Shown: positions 33,055 through 42,234, numbered from the stretch's first letter. The stretch: DNA of 64,000 nucleotides from Usitatibacter sp035624355 (GCA_035624355.1 DASPRQ010000103.1:22630-86629); one strand, 5' to 3'. Notes: a model not told the origin generated them from the letters alone. Numbers and translations: made by a program.

Positions 33055-34257
33055 CTAGAACTTGATCTTCGCGATCACGTCGTAGATCGGCAGGAAGATC
33101 GAGTAGAGGATCGCCACGATGAGCAGCCCCAGCACGACCGTCGTGGCCGGCCCCAGCATCTGCTGCATGCGGTCGATGCGCTCGCTCACCTCGCGGTTGA
33201 AGAAGTAGCTCACGTTCGAGAGCGCCGCGTCGAGGCCCCCCGTCGTCTCGCCCACGCGCAGCATCCGCAGCACGAGCGGCGGGAAGAGCTTGGTCGCGAC
33301 GAAGGCCTGGGTGATGCCCTGGCCCTCGGAGATGCTGCGTCCGACGCGCTGCAGGCCCTCCTCCATCACGCGGTTGCCCACGATCTTCTCGCAGATCTGG
33401 ATGCAGTCGAGCACGCTGATGCCGGAGCGGTACAGCATCGCGAAGTAGGTGGAGAAGCGCGCGAGGATGATGCGCTGGCGGATGGGGCCCAGCACGGGCA
33501 GGCGCAGCGACAGGGAGTCGATCGCGCGCTGCGCCGAGTCGTTGGTGCGCGCGAAGATCCAGGCGCCGACCCCGGCCGCCACCGGCACGCCGAGCAGCAG
33601 GTACCACCAGCGGACGAAGATGGCCGAGAGCTTCACCATGATCTCGGTCTCGGGCGGCAGCTTCGGCACCATGCTGCGGAAGGCCGAGGCGAGCTGCGGC
33701 ACGAGGAAGATCATGAGCACGAAGATCACCGCGATGATCACGGCGAGCACGATCGTGGGATAGACGAGCGCCTTGCGCGCCTGGGCGGCGATCTCGTCCT
33801 GCCACTTGAGGTTCTCGGAAAGCTTGTCCAGGACCTCCGTGAGCTGGCCGCTCTGCTCGCCCGCGCGCACCAGGGCCACGAACACCGTGTCGAAGCAGTA
33901 GGGATGGTTCGCCATCGCCTCCGAGAGCTTGAGCCCTCCCTCGATGTCCTCGAGCAGGCTCGCGATCACCTGGCGGAAGCCGGGATTGTCCACCGTGTCG
34001 CGCAGGTCGGTGAGCGCCTCGATGATGTTCACCCCGGCGTTGAGCAGCTGCGACAGGTGGAAGCAGAAGGCGATGAGCTCGGTGCGCGTGACGCGGCGCG
34101 TGCGCCGCGCCGCGGAGCGCTTCACGGCGTCGAAGTTGATCAGGTCGAGGCCGAGGCGCTTGAGCCTGAGCTCCAGGTCGATCGCGTTGATCGCGTCGAG
34201 GTTGCCGTTCGAGATGTGCCCCTCGGCGTCGACGGCGCGGTACGCGAAGAGCGCCAT
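33055..34257 (-). CDS. mshG: pilus assembly platform protein (MshG/PilC/GspF family)
   Basis: This 400-residue inner-membrane platform protein transmits rotation of the ATPase to pilin extraction. It has two GspF domains: FCFHLSQLLNAGVNIIEAL...LVRAGEQSGQL in the first half and FSTYFAMLYRSGISVLDCI...MLRVGETTGGLD in the second. Transmembrane helices lie around 170-200, 215-240 and 370-395. The N-terminal FAYRAVDAEGHISNGNLDA block fixes the ATG at 34257; longer upstream frames overlap mshE. It lies 11 bases after mshE. Confidence 0.9.
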   Translation of the reverse strand: MALFAYRAVDAEGHISNGNLDAINAIDLELRLKRLGLDLINFDAVKRSAARRTRRVTRTELIAFCFHLSQLLNAGVNIIEALTDLRDTVDNPGFRQVIASLLEDIEGGLKLSEAMANHPYCFDTVFVALVRAGEQSGQLTEVLDKLSENLKWQDEIAAQARKALVYPTIVLAVIIAVIFVLMIFLVPQLASAFRSMVPKLPPETEIMVKLSAIFVRWWYLLLGVPVAAGVGAWIFARTNDSAQRAIDSLSLRLPVLGPIRQRIILARFSTYFAMLYRSGISVLDCIQICEKIVGNRVMEEGLQRVGRSISEGQGITQAFVATKLFPPLVLRMLRVGETTGGLDAALSNVSYFFNREVSERIDRMQQMLGPATTVVLGLLIVAILYSIFLPIYDVIAKIKF

Positions 34258-34268
34258 GCCCGCGCTTC

Positions 34269-35993
34269 CTAGATCACGCGGTCGGTGAGGTCGACCACGC
34301 GCGAGATCTCCTCGAGGCTGGTCTGCGCGAGCAGCACGCGCGAGATCGCGTCCTCGGCGAGCGAGCGGAAGCCCTTGGCCGCCGCCGCCGCGCGGATCTC
34401 GCGCCCGGTGGCGCGCCGCGCGATGAGCTCGTCGATCTCCGCGTCGAGCTTGAACAGCTCCATGATCGCGAGCCGCCCCTTGTAGCCGAGGTTGTCGCAG
34501 CGCGAGCAGCCCGTCGCCTGGTAGATCGGGCGCTCGTCGTCGGCGTCCACGCCGAGCAGGCGCCGCGTGGCCGCGTCCGGCGCGTAGGGCGCCTTGCACT
34601 GCGAGCAGAGCTTGCGCACGAGGCGCTGCGCCACCACGCCGATGATGTTGCCCGCCATGATGTCGGGCAGCACGCCCAGGTCCATGAGGCGGGGGACCGC
34701 GCCGATCGAGGAGTTGGTGTGCAGCGTCGAGTACACCTGGTGGCCCGTCATCGCGGCGCGGAACGCCATCTCGGCCGTCTCCTGGTCGCGGATCTCGCCC
34801 ACGAGGATCACGTCCGGGTCCTGGCGCATCATCGAGCGGATGCCCGAGGCGAAGTCGAGCTTCACCACCTCGTTCACCGAGGTCTGGCGGATCATCGCCA
34901 TCGGGTACTCGACCGGGTCCTCGAGGGTCATGATGTTGATGCCCTCGGTGTTGATGTAGTTGAGGATCGAGTAGAGGGTCGTCGTCTTGCCGCTGCCGGT
35001 GGGGCCGGTCACGAGGATGATGCCCTCGGGACGCGCGAGCATGAGCTTGAGCGTCTTCAGGTCCTCGGCGTGCAGCCCCAGGTCCTCGAGGGGCACGATG
35101 CCCTTGTCGCGGTCGAGGATGCGCAGCACGATGTTCTCGCCGTGGGTGGTGGGCTGCGAGGAGACGCGGAAGTCCACCTGGTGGCCGGAGAGCATGAGCG
35201 AGATGCGCCCGTCCTGGGGGGCGCGCGTCTCGGCGATGTTCATCCCGCTCATCACCTTCAGGCGCACCACCATCGCCGCCCAGTAGTTCTTGTGCAGGCT
35301 CCTGATCTGGCGCAGCACCCCGTCGATGCGGTAGCGGATGCGCAGGAACCCCTGCTCCGGCTCGAAGTGGATGTCGGAAGCGCTGCGCTTCACGGCGTCG
35401 TTGAGCAGCGCGTCCACGAGGCGCACCACGGGCTGGCTGTACTCGTCGAAGTCGGCGGCGAGGGACTGGTAGTCGATCTCGCCCGTCTCGATCTCGTTGA
35501 GGATCCCGTCGATCGACAGCTCGAAGCCGTAGTGATGCTCGATGCCGATGGTGATGTCGGATTCGCGCGCGAGCACCTGCTCGATGCGCAGGTCCTCGCG
35601 GGCGGTCGTCCGGATCTGGTCGAGCGCCACGACGTTCGACGGGTCCGACACGGCCACGAGCAGCAGCTTCTTGTCCGCGTCGTAGCTCACCGGCAGCACG
35701 TGGTAGCGCCGGGCCATCTCCTTGGGCACGAGCGCGAGGGCCGCCGGGTCGACGATGGTGTTCTCGAGGTCGATCGAGACCTGCCCCAGCGTTTCCGAGA
35801 GGATGTCGCGGATCGTCGCCTCGGTGACGAACCCCAGGGTGACGAGGACCTTGCCGAGCGGCGTCTTGAAGCGCTTCTGCTCGGTGAGCGCGATGTTCAG
35901 CTGGTCCTGGCTGATGATGCCCTTGCCGAGCAGCGTCTGGCCGAGCGGGATCTGCGAAAGCGGCGACGCCTGTTGCTGCGGGACGGTGGCCAT
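34269..35993 (-). CDS. mshE: pilus extension ATPase (MshE/PilB/GspE family)
   Basis: This 574-residue hexameric ATPase has Walker A GPTGSGKTTT (about 328-337), the Asp box, Walker B ILVGEIRD (about 394-401) and the tetracysteine zinc motif CSQC...CSRC (about 461 and 494). The N-terminus holds two consecutive 24-residue MshEN-like motifs, PLGQTLLGKGIISQDQLNIA and PLGKVLVTLGFVTEATIRDI, the known cyclic-di-GMP-binding element. Both have Pro where RLG is the consensus. Pilus extension here is therefore probably gated by cyclic di-GMP (inference from the family). Confidence 0.93.
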   Translation of the reverse strand: MATVPQQQASPLSQIPLGQTLLGKGIISQDQLNIALTEQKRFKTPLGKVLVTLGFVTEATIRDILSETLGQVSIDLENTIVDPAALALVPKEMARRYHVLPVSYDADKKLLLVAVSDPSNVVALDQIRTTAREDLRIEQVLARESDITIGIEHHYGFELSIDGILNEIETGEIDYQSLAADFDEYSQPVVRLVDALLNDAVKRSASDIHFEPEQGFLRIRYRIDGVLRQIRSLHKNYWAAMVVRLKVMSGMNIAETRAPQDGRISLMLSGHQVDFRVSSQPTTHGENIVLRILDRDKGIVPLEDLGLHAEDLKTLKLMLARPEGIILVTGPTGSGKTTTLYSILNYINTEGINIMTLEDPVEYPMAMIRQTSVNEVVKLDFASGIRSMMRQDPDVILVGEIRDQETAEMAFRAAMTGHQVYSTLHTNSSIGAVPRLMDLGVLPDIMAGNIIGVVAQRLVRKLCSQCKAPYAPDAATRRLLGVDADDERPIYQATGCSRCDNLGYKGRLAIMELFKLDAEIDELIARRATGREIRAAAAAKGFRSLAEDAISRVLLAQTSLEEISRVVDLTDRVI

Positions 35994-35997
35994 CGGG

Positions 35998-37188
35998 TCA
36001 GCGCTTCAGCTCGGCGAGGCGCCGCTCCGCGGCCGCGGGATCGAACTGCGCCGTCGCGCCGCGCCGCGATTCGAGCGCCTGGCGGTAGAAGTCGGCGGCG
36101 AGCTTGCGCTGGCCGAGGTGGTCCAGGCTCACCGCGAGATCGAAGGTGACGTCCGCGTTCTCGGGCTGGAGGCGATGCGCCTCGAAGTAGGCGGCCTGCG
36201 CCTCGCCCCAGCGCTCCTGGGAGGCGTAGAGGTTGCCGAGGGTGGCCTGCAGCGCGGCGCTGCGCGGGGACGCGGCGAGCTCCGAGCGCAGCTCGCCCTC
36301 GGCGGCCTCGGGCCTGGAGAAGCCCGCCAGCGCCGCGAGGCCCGCGAGCGCCGTGGGATTGCCCGGGTCGACCTCGAGCGCGCGCCGGTAGCAGAGCGCC
36401 GCGGCCGGCACGTTCCCGCCGCGGGCCTCGACGGTGGCGAGCCCGAGCTGCGCGTCGACGTTCAGCGGATCGGCGCGGACGGCGGCCTCGTAGCGCGTGC
36501 GCGCGGCATCGAGGTCGCCCGCCATGAGCGCCTCGTAGCCCGCCTCCACCTCGGGGGGCACGCTCGGGCCCTGCGACTTCGAGGGCGCGAGGCTCAGCGG
36601 CTCGGCCTCCACGGGCTTCGCCTCGCGCAGCAGCTCGTCGACGGGCCTCGCGGGAGCGGCCGGCGCGGCGCTCGCGGGCGCCGGGCCGGGCTGGGCGGAG
36701 GACGTGATCGCGGCGGGTTCCGGCGCCGGCGCGGCCGCGATATCGGGCGGGGCGGCGGGACCTGCGGACGGGGTCGAGGGCGCCGGCGCGTTGGCGGGCG
36801 CGGCCGGCGGCAGGATCGGAGCGGGATGGATGCGCGAGACCATCGCCGCGCGCGGGGCGAGCCCCTTCAGGGTGTACCAGACGTACGCGCCGGCCGAGAG
36901 GACCAGGACGACCACGGCCGCGAGAGTGGCCCACAGCATCCCGCGGCTGCGGGGCGCGGGCTGCGCCGCCTTCGCGTCGAAGACGGTCTGCGCGGCCTGC
37001 GCGGCATGCGCGTCGGCGCGTGCGGCCGCGGCGGGACCGCCCATCGGCTGCAGCTCGAGCACCGCGGCCGAAGGCGCGGCCGAGGGGGCGCCGCCCGCGG
37101 GCCGGGCCTCGCCCGCGGACTCCGGGGCGCCGCCCCGCCCGAGCTTCTCCTGCTCCGCGCGCTTGAGCGCGTCGAGCAGGAGGCTCAC
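35998..37188 (-). CDS. mshN: MshN-like TPR protein
   Basis: This 396-residue protein has a short cytoplasmic tail with SLLLDALKRAEQEK, a transmembrane helix near residues 78-98 (LWATLAAVVVLVLSAGAYVWY), a Pro/Ala-rich periplasmic spacer, and about five TPR units from residue 210 to the end. This matches MshN, a periplasmic TPR factor of MSHA assembly. The N-terminal LLDALKKAE-like motif also occurs in GspB/ExeB-type partners of ExeA ATPases, and an ExeA-like gene lies two genes upstream. GTG start overlaps the secretin stop; 4 bases separate it from mshE. Confidence 0.75.
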   Translation of the reverse strand: MSLLLDALKRAEQEKLGRGGAPESAGEARPAGGAPSAAPSAAVLELQPMGGPAAAARADAHAAQAAQTVFDAKAAQPAPRSRGMLWATLAAVVVLVLSAGAYVWYTLKGLAPRAAMVSRIHPAPILPPAAPANAPAPSTPSAGPAAPPDIAAAPAPEPAAITSSAQPGPAPASAAPAAPARPVDELLREAKPVEAEPLSLAPSKSQGPSVPPEVEAGYEALMAGDLDAARTRYEAAVRADPLNVDAQLGLATVEARGGNVPAAALCYRRALEVDPGNPTALAGLAALAGFSRPEAAEGELRSELAASPRSAALQATLGNLYASQERWGEAQAAYFEAHRLQPENADVTFDLAVSLDHLGQRKLAADFYRQALESRRGATAQFDPAAAERRLAELKR

Positions 37189-39047
37189 GAGCCACTCCCG
37201 GGCGCGGGAGGCGTCGGCACCACGGGCACCGGCTCGCCCTGCGGCAGGTGGCCCTGCTCGATGCGGTTGAGCTGCTCCTGCAGCTGCGGCAGCGGCGGGC
37301 GCGTGTCGCGGAAGAACTCCTCGTCGGGGAGGTACTGGCGGTACGGCGCGAGGTCGCCCTCGAGGCTCGCCTCGCGGATCACCACGGGGCGGATGAAGAT
37401 CACCAGCTCGGACTTCTGCGCGGTGTCGTTGCGGTAGCTCACCAGGTCGCCGAACAGCGGGATGCGCGAGGCGACGGGCAGACCCGAGGTGCTGCCCTGG
37501 AAGCTGTCGAGCATGAGGCCGCCGAGGATCGCCGTCTGCCCGCTCGCCACCTTGAGCACGCTTTCCATCTCGCGAGTCTGGGTCTCGGGGATCTTGCTCA
37601 CGACGTTCGCGGCCGCGAGCGACGGGTTGGGGTCGTTCACGAAGTCGATGATGCGCGTGATCGTCGGGCGCAGGTTCAGGATCACCATGTCGCCCGCGCT
37701 GATCTGCGGCGTTACGTTCATGATGAAGCCCACCGGCACCACGTTCTGCGTGGTGGTGAAGGTCGTGGTGGAGGTCGTCTGGTTGGTCACCGTGTCGGCC
37801 TTCACCGTGAAGTAGACGCGGTTGTCCACCACCTTCAGCACCGCCGTCTGGTTGTTGATCACCATGAGCTTCGGGCTCGAGAGCACGCGCGTCTTGCCGA
37901 AGGTGTCGAGCAGCTTCACGGTGCTGCTGAGGGACCCGCCCGCGGCCGCGTTCGGGTTGTTGTACTGGATCGAGAAGAACGGCGCGTCGGTGAGGTTCTG
38001 GCCGAGGAAGTTCTGGCGGATGCTGTAGCCCAGCCCGTTGATCCCGAGCGCCGACCAGTCCACGCCCGCCTGGTAGTTGTCGTTCAGCACGACCTCGACG
38101 ACGGTCGCCTCGATCAGCACCTGGCGCCGCGAGGCGGCGGCCACCTGCTCGAGGAAGTCGCGCACCCGGGCCTGCTGGCGCGAGGTGGCGCGCACCGACA
38201 CGATGCCGGTCTCGGGGTTCACGATCACGGAGGCGGCCTCGCGGAAGGTGAGCCGCTGCTCCGTCTTCTCGCCGGACTGCGCGGACGAGGTTTCGCCGGG
38301 CGTCTGCACGCTCGTCCCCGCGCCGCCCGCGCGCGTCGTGGCCGTGCGCGACTGGCTCGTGGCCGCCTGCGTCTGTCCCGTGCTCTGCACGAAGGTCTCG
38401 CTGCTGCCCTGCGGCAGGAGCTTGTCGGTCTCGCGCAGCAGGTCCTTGATGTTCTTCTCGAGCGTCTCCCAGAAGCGGTTCTTCGCGATGCCGGTGACGG
38501 TGAGGGTGGAATTGTTCGCGCTGCTGCCGCCGCCCGAGGTCACGCCCGGCGTGCCGGAGATCACCTGGGTGGCGATGCCCACCGTCTCGTTCACGTCGCG
38601 GTCCATGTTCACGTAGTCGACGTGGTAGTTCTGGAGGTACGGCGTGTCGCGCGTCACCGAGATCGTCTGGCCGTCCTGCTCCCAGCGCATGTCCACCTGG
38701 CGCGCCATGCGCGTGAGGATCTGCTTGAGGGTCTGGTCGACGGCGTTGAGCGTGACGTTGCCCTCCACGCCCGGCCCGATGTCGAAGTTCACCCGGGTCT
38801 CGCGCGCCATCGCGAGCAGCACCTCGCGCACGGGCTGGCTCACCACCACGACCGAGTAGCGGATCTCCTGCGGGACGGCGCGGGGGGCCGGGGGCAGCGG
38901 GACCGCGCGCACCGGCTGCGGGATCGACTCCGCGTGCGCCACCGTCTCGGGCTGGATGTGGGCATCGGGCTGCGCGATCGGGGCCGCGCCGCACGCGGCG
39001 AGCACGAGGGCGCAGGCGAGGCAGGGCGCGGCTGCGGGGAAACGCAT
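37185..39047 (-). CDS. mshL: outer-membrane secretin (MshL/PilQ/GspD family)
   Basis: This 620-residue lipoprotein has signal peptide LACALVLAAC with the lipobox Cys at residue 19. The N-terminal STN/N0-like domain (YSVVVVSQPVREVLLAMARE) and N1-type repeats are followed by the C-terminal secretin domain with VLIEATVVEVVLNDNYQAG, RVLSSPKLMVINNQTA, VTPQIS and RIPLFGDLVSYR. Residues about 200-260 are a Ser/Thr/Gln-rich insert. It forms the pilus exit pore. An in-frame GTG 15 codons upstream would give an odd leader, so the ATG at 39047 is preferred though its ribosome site is weak. Confidence 0.9.
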   Translation of the reverse strand: MRFPAAAPCLACALVLAACGAAPIAQPDAHIQPETVAHAESIPQPVRAVPLPPAPRAVPQEIRYSVVVVSQPVREVLLAMARETRVNFDIGPGVEGNVTLNAVDQTLKQILTRMARQVDMRWEQDGQTISVTRDTPYLQNYHVDYVNMDRDVNETVGIATQVISGTPGVTSGGGSSANNSTLTVTGIAKNRFWETLEKNIKDLLRETDKLLPQGSSETFVQSTGQTQAATSQSRTATTRAGGAGTSVQTPGETSSAQSGEKTEQRLTFREAASVIVNPETGIVSVRATSRQQARVRDFLEQVAAASRRQVLIEATVVEVVLNDNYQAGVDWSALGINGLGYSIRQNFLGQNLTDAPFFSIQYNNPNAAAGGSLSSTVKLLDTFGKTRVLSSPKLMVINNQTAVLKVVDNRVYFTVKADTVTNQTTSTTTFTTTQNVVPVGFIMNVTPQISAGDMVILNLRPTITRIIDFVNDPNPSLAAANVVSKIPETQTREMESVLKVASGQTAILGGLMLDSFQGSTSGLPVASRIPLFGDLVSYRNDTAQKSELVIFIRPVVIREASLEGDLAPYRQYLPDEEFFRDTRPPLPQLQEQLNRIEQGHLPQGEPVPVVPTPPAPGSGS

Positions 39048-39179
39048 CGAGGAACGATGCGTAAGTATTTGTTTTACGAAAAGAACCGGCACGCCCTCTT
39101 TATATCTTTTTCGCCGGCGGAACGCAATGAAAAATCCCCGGCGGCGACAGGGGTTTTCGGCCTCCCTTGCGGGGGCGCT

Positions 39180-40658
39180 TCACCGCGCGGCGAGGCGGCG
39201 CGACTCCTCGCGCACGCCGTCGATCGAGCGCACGAAGGGACGGAACTGGCGCAGGCCGTCGGGCAGGGCGCCCAGGGCGGCGGCCGCCTCGTCGCGGTCG
39301 CGGAAGGAGCCGTAGAGCACGGCCACGCGCGGCGCCTCGACCCCGGGGATCGGGATCACGTACAGGCGATCGGATCCGAGCGGCTTGCCCGCCTCGGCGA
39401 GGTAGGCGGCGAGGTAGTCGCGGCTGCGCGCGTCGGTGACCATGAGCTGGACCGCGTAGCGGGCGGTCGAGCCCTCGGCGATCAGGTCGCGCCCGGCGGC
39501 GGTGCGGTCGGCCACGGCGTCGGGCGTGGCCGGCTCGGCCTTCGCCGCGGCCGAAGGGGGCGCGGCCGGGCGGGCGGGTGTCGGGCTCGCCGTCGGAGCC
39601 TTCGCGGGCCCCGCCGCGGCGGGCGCAGGCGCCGCCACGGGCGCCGATTTCGACGCGGGAGCGGAGGCCGGAGCCGGAGTCTCGGGCAGCGCCGCCGCCG
39701 GCGCCGCCGCGACCGGCGCCACGTGCGGAGCGGGTGCCGGCGATTGCCCGGCGAAGTACTGCGCGGCCGCGAAGCCGAGGGCGACGCCCAGGACGATCCC
39801 GCCCGTGGCGACCACGGCCAGGCGGCGCGGCGACGACCTGCGGTTCACCACGATCTGGGTGTCGCTGATGGCGGCGCGCGCGTGGTCCGCGCTCACGGTG
39901 TGCGTGCCCGCGGCGAAGGCGGCGAGCAGCGTCTTGTCGGCGTAGATGTTGATGCGCCGCGTGAGGCCCTCCGAGGCCTCGGCGATGAGGCGCAGCGCCT
40001 CGGCGCCGAAGAGGTCGGGGCCGTGGTAGCCCGCCGCGCGCAGGCGGAAGTTCACGTAGTCCTTCACGTCGCGCGGCGGCAGCGGCGCGAGGGTGAAGCC
40101 GTGCGTGATGCGCTCCTTGAGCTGCCGCATGTGGGGCAGCGCGAGGTGCTCGTCGAGCTCGGGCTGGCCGAAGAGCGCGATCTGCAGCAGCTTCTCCTTG
40201 CCCGTCTCGAGGTTCGACAGGAGCCGGATCTCCTCGAGCGTGGCGAGCGGCATCGCGTGCGCCTCGTCGATCAGCGCCACGACCTGGCGCCCCCCGGAGT
40301 GGATCTCGATGAGGCGCTCCTGGAGCGCGCGCACGAGCTTCGTGGTGTTGGCGCCGGCCGTGTCGATCTCGAGGTCCGTCGCGATGGCGGCGAGCATCTC
40401 GTCGCGGGTGAGGCTCGGCACCGCGAGGTAGATCGTCTCGACCGTCTCGGGCAGCCGCTCCATCAGCACGCGGCAGAGCATCGTCTTGCCGCTGCCCACC
40501 TCGCCCGTCACCTTCACCATGCCCTCGCCGGCGGTGATGGCGTACATCAGCGCCTCGAGCGTCGCTCCGCGGTTCGCCCCCGAGAAGAAGAACTCCGTGT
40601 GCGGCGTGATTCGGAACGGCGCCTCGCGCAGCCCGAAGTGTTCCAGATACATCGTCAT
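39180..40658 (-). CDS. mshM: ExeA/MshM-like AAA ATPase with C-terminal SPOR-like domain
   Basis: This 492-residue protein has an AAA domain with Walker A GEVGSGKT (52-59) and Walker B VVALIDEAHAM (126-136). A transmembrane helix lies near 283-303, then an Ala/Pro-rich periplasmic linker, and a C-terminal SPOR-like fold (YAVQLMVTDARSRDYLAAYL...VLYGSFRDRDEAAAALGALP). ExeA/MshM proteins help assemble the secretin through peptidoglycan; the SPOR-like end should bind denuded glycan strands. The same domain order occurs in DamX. It is the first structural gene of the operon. Confidence 0.85.
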   Translation of the reverse strand: MTMYLEHFGLREAPFRITPHTEFFFSGANRGATLEALMYAITAGEGMVKVTGEVGSGKTMLCRVLMERLPETVETIYLAVPSLTRDEMLAAIATDLEIDTAGANTTKLVRALQERLIEIHSGGRQVVALIDEAHAMPLATLEEIRLLSNLETGKEKLLQIALFGQPELDEHLALPHMRQLKERITHGFTLAPLPPRDVKDYVNFRLRAAGYHGPDLFGAEALRLIAEASEGLTRRINIYADKTLLAAFAAGTHTVSADHARAAISDTQIVVNRRSSPRRLAVVATGGIVLGVALGFAAAQYFAGQSPAPAPHVAPVAAAPAAALPETPAPASAPASKSAPVAAPAPAAAGPAKAPTASPTPARPAAPPSAAAKAEPATPDAVADRTAAGRDLIAEGSTARYAVQLMVTDARSRDYLAAYLAEAGKPLGSDRLYVIPIPGVEAPRVAVLYGSFRDRDEAAAALGALPDGLRQFRPFVRSIDGVREESRRLAAR

Positions 40659-40696
40659 GGCGTTCGGCGGTCGCGCGGCGTCGCCTGCCGTCCCTG

Positions 40697-42118
40697 TCAG
40701 CCCCGCGCCTCGCCCGGATCGGAGGGGCCCAGTTTAGCACCCGATCGCCCCGCCGCCTCGAGCCTTCCGTAGAGGGTGGTGCGCGACACGCCGAGAAGCT
40801 TCGCGGCCTGCGACACGTTGCCGTTGGCGATCTCGAGCGCGGCGTCCAGGTAGGCCTGCTCCACGCCCTTGAGCACCGCGTCGAGGCTGAAGGGCGCGCC
40901 CGCGAGGAGCTCGGCTCGCGCCCGGGCGACCGGATCGGCCTGCGCCGCCTCCCGCGGCGGGGCGAGCTCGGCCTCGAGCTCGGCCTCCCCCACGGTGTGC
41001 CCCGCGTACTTGGTGACCAGGCGGATCACGACGTTCTTGAGCTCCCGCACGTTGCCCGGGAAGTCGTAGGCGAGCCACCGGGCGCGGGCGCGGGCGTCGA
41101 GCTCGAAGGAGCGCCCTCCCGGCTGCGCCGCGTAGGCCGCGCGGAAGTGGTCGAGCAGGCCGAGCTTGTCCTCGCCCAGCTCGCGCAGCGGCGGCACCGC
41201 GAGCTCGAAGACCGTGAGCCGGTGGTACAGGTCTGAGCGGAAGCGCCCGCGGCGCACTTCCTCGCGCAGGTCGCGGTTGGTCGCGGCGACCACCCGCGCG
41301 CGGCTCACCCGGGTCTGCGTCTCGCCCACGCGCTGGTACTCGCCGTTCTCGAGCACGCGCAGCAGCTTCGCCTGGAGGTCGCCGGGCAGCTCGCCGATCT
41401 CGTCGAGGAAGAGCGTGCCCTCGCCCGCGTCCTCGAAATAGCCGGACTTCGCCTGCTGCGCGCCGGTGAAGGCCCCGCGGGCGTAGCCGAAGAGCGTGGG
41501 CTCCACGAGCGTGGGCGAGATCGCCGCGCAGTTGAGCGCGAGGAACGGCTGGGCCGCGCGCGGGCTCAGGTGGTGGAGCGACCGGGCCACGCGTTCTTTG
41601 CCGCTGCCCGACTCGCCCTCGATCAGGACGGGGAAGGACGAGGCGGCGTACAGGTCGATCTGGCTGCGCAGGCGCCGGATCGGCGGGCTGTCCCCGACCA
41701 GCGCGTGCTCGTCCCCGCCTCCGGGGCCCGCGGGCGGCGGTGCCTCGAGCGCCCGCGCGAGGGCCTTGTGCAGGGCCTCCGGGTCGCAGGGCTTCGGAAC
41801 GAAATCCGCCGCGCCCAGCGCGCGGGCCCGGCGCGCGTTCGACTGCTCGTTCTGGCCGGTGAGCACGACGATGCGCACCTTGGGCGCGTGGGCGAGCAGG
41901 TCGCCGATGAGCTTGAAGCCCTCGTCGGGCAGGCTCGGCACCGGGGGAAGCCCCAGGTCGATGAGGGCGAGGTCGGGGGGCGCGCCCGAGCGCAGCTGGA
42001 CCACCGCCGAGGCGCGGTCCCGGGCCTGCGCCACGTCGTAGTCGCGCGCGAGCGCGAACGACAGCGACTCGCCGATGAGCGGGTCGTCGTCCACGAGCAG
42101 CAGGCGCGGCTTGGTCAC
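40697..42118 (-). CDS. sigma54-dependent response regulator
   Basis: This 473-residue NtrC-type regulator has a receiver domain with D10-D11-D12, phosphoacceptor D54 (LALIDLGLPP) and switch Lys in VPKP. The AAA+ domain has Walker A GESGSGKE (about 165) and the sigma54-contact loop GAFTGA (about 225), and the C-terminal Fis-type HTH has AAKLLGVSRTTLYGRL. No sensor kinase is adjacent. The receiver, with its inserted PPVPSLPDEGF, recalls PrsR-type regulators of PEP-CTERM/exopolysaccharide loci. It sits 38 bases upstream of mshM on the same strand, suggesting it controls this pilus operon. GTG start. Confidence 0.88.
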   Translation of the reverse strand: MTKPRLLLVDDDPLIGESLSFALARDYDVAQARDRASAVVQLRSGAPPDLALIDLGLPPVPSLPDEGFKLIGDLLAHAPKVRIVVLTGQNEQSNARRARALGAADFVPKPCDPEALHKALARALEAPPPAGPGGGDEHALVGDSPPIRRLRSQIDLYAASSFPVLIEGESGSGKERVARSLHHLSPRAAQPFLALNCAAISPTLVEPTLFGYARGAFTGAQQAKSGYFEDAGEGTLFLDEIGELPGDLQAKLLRVLENGEYQRVGETQTRVSRARVVAATNRDLREEVRRGRFRSDLYHRLTVFELAVPPLRELGEDKLGLLDHFRAAYAAQPGGRSFELDARARARWLAYDFPGNVRELKNVVIRLVTKYAGHTVGEAELEAELAPPREAAQADPVARARAELLAGAPFSLDAVLKGVEQAYLDAALEIANGNVSQAAKLLGVSRTTLYGRLEAAGRSGAKLGPSDPGEARG

Positions 42119-42234
42119 GTCGCGGCCGCCGTTATCGGGCGCTGCAGTGCACCGGGCGATTATAGGGGAGGGCGGGCGGTCAAAGCTGATAAAATGCGCC
42201 TCTTCCCGTCCGCTTCGTTCGCCCCCTTCCCCGC
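42119..42234. promoter_or_regulatory. divergent promoter region, response regulator / mlaF
   Basis: On the minus strand a perfect TATAAT (42159-42164) lies about 40 bases before the regulator GTG. On the plus strand TAAAAT (42190-42195) lies 40 bases before the mlaF GTG. A TTGACC on the minus strand (42178-42183) is only 13 bases from its -10. The two promoters are close enough to interfere. Confidence 0.45.

Noticed and set aside
37248..40772. A 1174-codon open frame on the plus strand
   Set aside because: It mirrors the secretin and ExeA-like genes on the minus strand and contains no recognisable domain.
42159..42183. TTGACC/TATAAT pair on the minus strand as a full sigma70 promoter
   Set aside because: The spacer is only 13 bases, so only the -10 element is credited.
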